The position numbers and the translations under genes were made by a program. Below, one piece after another: positions 51,509 to 54,782 of a DNA stretch of 54,782 bases. The DNA comes from Cyanobacteriota bacterium (GTDB lineage: Bacteria > Cyanobacteriota > Cyanobacteriia > PCC-6307 > Cyanobiaceae): NCBI GenBank assembly GCA_026389265.1, contig JAPLIE010000136.1, positions 1 through 54,782 on the forward strand, read 5' to 3'. The notes under the pieces were generated by a model, which did no database searches, was not told where the DNA came from, and worked only from the letters and a program-made list of their open reading frames with translations. Each line of letters begins with the position of its first letter. The stretch's first letter is position 1.

Positions 51509-52930
51509 ATGACGCCTTCACCGATCCGCTCCATCTGCTGCATCGGAGCCGGTTACGTGGGAGGTCCCACCATGGCGGTGATCGCCGACCGCTGTCCGGA
51601 CATACAGGTCACGGTGGTGGACCTCAACGCCGAGCGGATCGCCGCCTGGAACGACGCCGACCTCTCCAAGCTTCCCGTGTATGAACCGGGTCTGGATGCG
51701 GTGGTGGGCCGGGCCCGTGGGCGCAATCTGCATTTCAGCACCGAGGTGGATGGGGCGATCGCCGCCGCCGACATGGTGTTTCTCTCGGTGAACACCCCTA
51801 CCAAGACCCGCGGGGTGGGGGCCGGCCAGGCCAGCGACCTGCGCTGGATCGAGGCCTCGGCCCGCCAGGTGGCGGCGGCCTCCCAGGGCCACACGATCGT
51901 GGTGGAGAAGAGCACCCTGCCGGTGCGCACCGCCGAAGCCGTGAAGGCGATCCTCGGCGGTGCCCAGGGCAGCGGCGGCGGCAAGACCTTCTCGGTGCTC
52001 TCCAACCCCGAATTCCTGGCCGAAGGATCGGCGATCGGGGATTTGGAGGATCCCGACCGGGTGCTGATCGGCGGCGAGGAGCCGGCTGCCATCGATGCCC
52101 TGGCCAGCGTCTATGGCCACTGGGTGTCCCAGGAGCGGATCCTGCGCACCAACCTCTGGAGCAGCGAGCTCTCCAAGCTCACCGCCAACGCCTTCCTGGC
52201 CCAGCGGATCTCCTCCATCAACAGCATCGCCGCCCTCTGCGAAGCCACCGGCGCCGATGTGCGCGAGGTGGGCCGGGCGATCGGCACCGACAGCCGCATC
52301 GGGCCGAAGTTCCTGCAGGCCGGGCCGGGCTTTGGCGGCAGCTGCTTCCAAAAGGACATCCTCAACCTGGTGTACCTGTGCCGCCACTACGGCCTGGAGG
52401 AGGCGGCCTCTTACTGGGAGAGCGTGGTGGGGCTCAACACCTGGCAGCAGCAACGCATCGCCCGGCTCGTGGTGAACAGCCTGTTCGGCACGGTGAGCGG
52501 CAAGCGCCTGGCGGTGCTGGGCTTCGCCTTCAAGGCCGACACCAACGACACCCGCGAGGCCCCGGCGATTCGCATCTGCCGCGATCTGATCGAGGAGGGG
52601 GCCCAGCTGGCGATCGTGGATCCGAAGGTGGATTCCGCCCAGATCGCCCGCGATTTGGAGCGTTCTCCTGTGGCGGCCGATGCGGCTGCCGGATCCCGCC
52701 CGATCGGCGCCGATGGCAGCTGGCTGGCGGCGGGCACACCGCTTGAGGCGGCCCGCGGCGCCGATGCGGTGCTGATCCTCACCGAATGGCGCGACTACCG
52801 CCAACTCGACTGGGCCGAGATCGCTGGGGTGATGCGCCGGCCGGCCTGGCTGTTCGATGCCCGGGCCGTGGCCGACACGACCGCTGCCCGCTCCGCTGGC
52901 CTGAACGTCTGGACCGTGGGGGAAGGCTGA
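51509..52930 (+). CDS. ugd: UDP-glucose 6-dehydrogenase
   Basis: 473 residues. It oxidises UDP-glucose to UDP-glucuronate with two NAD. The Rossmann start is [46 protein letters not shown] and [20 protein letters not shown] are family blocks; the catalytic Cys279 is in [17 protein letters not shown]; the C-terminal domain has [22 protein letters not shown] at 51509, without a strong ribosome site. One base separates its stop from uxs, so these form an operon. Confidence 0.95.
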   Translation: MTPSPIRSICCIGAGYVGGPTMAVIADRCPDIQVTVVDLNAERIAAWNDADLSKLPVYEPGLDAVVGRARGRNLHFSTEVDGAIAAADMVFLSVNTPTKTRGVGAGQASDLRWIEASARQVAAASQGHTIVVEKSTLPVRTAEAVKAILGGAQGSGGGKTFSVLSNPEFLAEGSAIGDLEDPDRVLIGGEEPAAIDALASVYGHWVSQERILRTNLWSSELSKLTANAFLAQRISSINSIAALCEATGADVREVGRAIGTDSRIGPKFLQAGPGFGGSCFQKDILNLVYLCRHYGLEEAASYWESVVGLNTWQQQRIARLVVNSLFGTVSGKRLAVLGFAFKADTNDTREAPAIRICRDLIEEGAQLAIVDPKVDSAQIARDLERSPVAADAAAGSRPIGADGSWLAAGTPLEAARGADAVLILTEWRDYRQLDWAEIAGVMRRPAWLFDARAVADTTAARSAGLNVWTVGEG

Positions 52931-52931
52931 G

Positions 52932-53870
52932 ATGGCTCGCCGCAACCTGATCACCGGCGGTGCCGGTTTCCTCGGCTCCCACCTGATCGACCGGCTGATG
53001 AACGCCGGTGAGGAGGTGATCTGCCTCGACAACTACTACACCGGCCGCAAGGACAACATCCGCCACTGGCTCGGCCATCCCGATTTCGAGCTGGTGCGTC
53101 ACGACGTGACCGATCCGATCCGCCTCGAGGTGGACCGCATCTGGCATCTGGCCTGTCCCGCCTCGCCGGTCCATTACCAGTTCAACCCGATCAAGACCGC
53201 CAAGACCAGTTTTCTGGGCACCTACAACATGCTGGGCCTGGCCCGGCGAGTGGGGGCGCGGTTGCTGTTGGCCAGCACCAGCGAAGTGTATGGCGATCCG
53301 GAGGTGCATCCCCAGCCCGAGAGCTACCGGGGTTGTGTGAACACGATCGGGATTCGCTCCTGCTACGACGAAGGCAAACGGATCGCAGAAACCCTCTGCT
53401 TCGACTATCAGCGCATGCACGGCACCGAGATCCGGGTGATGCGCATCTTCAACACCTATGGGCCGCGCATGCTGCCCGATGACGGCCGGGTGGTGAGCAA
53501 TTTCATCGTGCAGGCGCTCAAGGGAGAGTCGCTCACCTTGTACGGCGATGGCAGCCAGACCCGATCCTTCTGCTACGCCGACGATCTGATCGAGGGGATG
53601 ATCCGGCTGATGAATGGCGATCACAGCGGCCCGATCAACATCGGCAATCCAGGTGAATTCACGATCCGCCAGCTGGCTGAACTGGTTCGGGATCGCATCA
53701 ACCCCTCCCTGGAGCTGGTGACCCGGCCCTTGCCCCAGGATGATCCGCTGCAGCGCCAGCCGGTGATCGACCTGGCCCGCCGCGAGCTGGGCTGGGAGCC
53801 GAAGGTGAGCCTGGAGCAGGGCCTCGAGCCCACGATCGCCTACTTCCGCGAGCGGCTGGCCCGGGCTTGA
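52932..53870 (+). CDS. uxs: UDP-glucuronate decarboxylase (UDP-xylose synthase)
   Basis: 312 residues. [18 protein letters not shown] binds [21 protein letters not shown] is the UXS signature; the catalytic Tyr and Lys lie in [39 protein letters not shown] and [19 protein letters not shown] are typical. Converts UDP-glucuronate to UDP-xylose. The stop overlaps the next ATG by one base (TGATG). Confidence 0.94.
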   Translation: MARRNLITGGAGFLGSHLIDRLMNAGEEVICLDNYYTGRKDNIRHWLGHPDFELVRHDVTDPIRLEVDRIWHLACPASPVHYQFNPIKTAKTSFLGTYNMLGLARRVGARLLLASTSEVYGDPEVHPQPESYRGCVNTIGIRSCYDEGKRIAETLCFDYQRMHGTEIRVMRIFNTYGPRMLPDDGRVVSNFIVQALKGESLTLYGDGSQTRSFCYADDLIEGMIRLMNGDHSGPINIGNPGEFTIRQLAELVRDRINPSLELVTRPLPQDDPLQRQPVIDLARRELGWEPKVSLEQGLEPTIAYFRERLARA

Positions 53871-54782
53871 TGGCCGGCTCCGTTCTGGTCACCGGGGCGG
53901 CCGGCTTCATCGGTGCGGCCGTGGTGCAGCGGCTGCTGCAGCGGGGAGAGCGGGTGGTGGGCCTCGACAACCTCAACACCTACTACGACCCCGCCCTCAA
54001 ACGGGCCCGCCTGGAGCGGCTGGAGGCCGCCGCCCAGCCGGGGCAGTTCCATTTTGCGAAGCTCGATGTGGCCGATGGGCAGGGACTGGCCGGCCTGGTG
54101 GTCGCCGAGGCCGCGGATCGGGTGATCCATCTGGCTGCCCAGGCGGGGGTGCGCTACTCGATCGAGAATCCCGACGTTTACATCCAGAGCAATGTGGTCG
54201 GCTTCGGCTCGGTGCTGGAGGCCTGCCGCCATCAGGGCGTCGCCCATCTGGTGTACGCCTCCAGCAGCTCGGTGTACGGCGGCAATCGCCAGATGCCCTT
54301 CTCAGAGCAGCACGCGGTGAACCATCCGGTGAGCCTCTATGCGGCCACCAAGAAGGCCAACGAGCTGATGGCCCACACCTACAGCCATCTCTACGGCCTG
54401 CCGGCCACGGGCCTGCGCTTCTTCACCGTGTACGGCCCCTGGGGCCGGCCCGACATGGCGCCGATGCTGTTCGCCCGGGCGATCCTGGCCGGCGAGCCGA
54501 TCAAGGTGTTCAACCAAGGCCGCATGCAGAGGGATTTCACCTACATCGATGACATCGCCGAGGGGGTGATCCGCTGCCTCGACAAGCCCGCCACCGCCGA
54601 TCCACACTTCGATCCGCTCCACCCCGATCCAGCCACCGCCGCCGTGCCCCACCGGCTGTTCAACATCGGCAACAGTCAGCCAATCGAGCTGCTGCGCTTC
54701 ATCGAGGTGCTCGAACAGGCCCTAGGCCGTGAGGCCATCCGTGATCTGCAGCCGATGCAGCCCGGCGATGTGCCCGCCACCG
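53870..54782 (+). CDS. UDP-glucuronate 4-epimerase (partial, runs off the window)
   Basis: At least 304 residues, C-terminus outside. VLVTGAAGFIGAAVVQRLLQ, GLDNLNTYYDPALKRARLER (family-specific), VIHLAAQAGVRYSIENPDVY, the catalytic YxxxK in SLYAATKKANELMAHTYSHL and LRFFTVYGPWGRPDMAPMLF mark the GAE/CapI subgroup. Converts UDP-glucuronate to UDP-galacturonate. Start ATG at 53870, coupled to uxs. Together ugd, uxs and this gene form a uronate/xylose donor module for the surface polysaccharide. Confidence 0.92.
   Translation, partial: MAGSVLVTGAAGFIGAAVVQRLLQRGERVVGLDNLNTYYDPALKRARLERLEAAAQPGQFHFAKLDVADGQGLAGLVVAEAADRVIHLAAQAGVRYSIENPDVYIQSNVVGFGSVLEACRHQGVAHLVYASSSSVYGGNRQMPFSEQHAVNHPVSLYAATKKANELMAHTYSHLYGLPATGLRFFTVYGPWGRPDMAPMLFARAILAGEPIKVFNQGRMQRDFTYIDDIAEGVIRCLDKPATADPHFDPLHPDPATAAVPHRLFNIGNSQPIELLRFIEVLEQALGREAIRDLQPMQPGDVPAT

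Noticed and set aside
51518-53032. 504-codon minus-strand frame opposite ugd
   Set aside because: Antisense of a highly conserved gene; no motif.

Overview
The window looks like chromosomal DNA of a high-GC picocyanobacterium of the Synechococcus/Cyanobium type. This is inferred from an HO-1-type heme oxygenase, the FAD and Fe-S subunits of glycolate dehydrogenase (GlcE, GlcF), a cyanobacterial-length NADP isocitrate dehydrogenase, GatB, very tight gene packing and strong GC bias in third codon positions. No rRNA, tRNA, CRISPR array, insertion sequence or phage gene was recognised.

Layout. Positions 1-6650 lie on the minus strand. They hold gatB (clipped at the window edge and broken by an in-frame stop), a CHASE2 class III cyclase coupled to a FecR-domain protein, a Crp-family regulator, ndk and a LuxR-type regulator whose leader carries a perfect hairpin. 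Positions 6650-7480 are gene-poor, with a G13 tract, five 11-bp tandem repeats and a C8/G7 hairpin. Positions 7482-12132 hold glcE and glcF separated by an opposite-strand four-carbon acid-sugar kinase, with a histidine-kinase remnant behind glcF. Positions 12133-14417 are AT-richer and carry a two-domain FkbM-like methyltransferase that looks imported. Positions 14418-22930 hold icd, a hypothetical gene, heme oxygenase, a glycosyltransferase, an ABC exporter and a PcrA/UvrD helicase.

From 22970 to the right edge the window is a cell-surface polysaccharide locus. It begins with a carbamoyltransferase/SxtJ/53-residue protein triad in the order of sxtI-sxtJ-sxtK, followed by a multi-membrane protein and two glycosyltransferases. 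The housekeeping genes cca and a thioredoxin-like gene interrupt it. It continues with galE, an apparently intact polyprenyl-phosphate sugar-1-phosphate transferase and, divergently, a paralogue lacking the catalytic Asp-Glu pair that is translationally chained to an SGNH hydrolase and a glycosyltransferase. An eleven-gene minus-strand operon (51334 down to 37909) encodes glycosyltransferases, a Wzy-like polymerase, a Wzx-like flippase and a glutamine-hydrolysing asparagine synthetase. The right edge has ugd, uxs and a UDP-glucuronate 4-epimerase, which make UDP-glucuronate, UDP-xylose and UDP-galacturonate.

In the inferred pathway, the sugar transferase primes undecaprenyl phosphate, the glycosyltransferases extend the repeat unit from the nucleotide sugars made here, Wzx flips it and Wzy polymerises it. 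The carbamoyltransferase, FkbM protein, SGNH protein and AsnB may decorate the product. No chain-length regulator (Wzc) or outer-membrane exporter (Wza) was seen inside the window.
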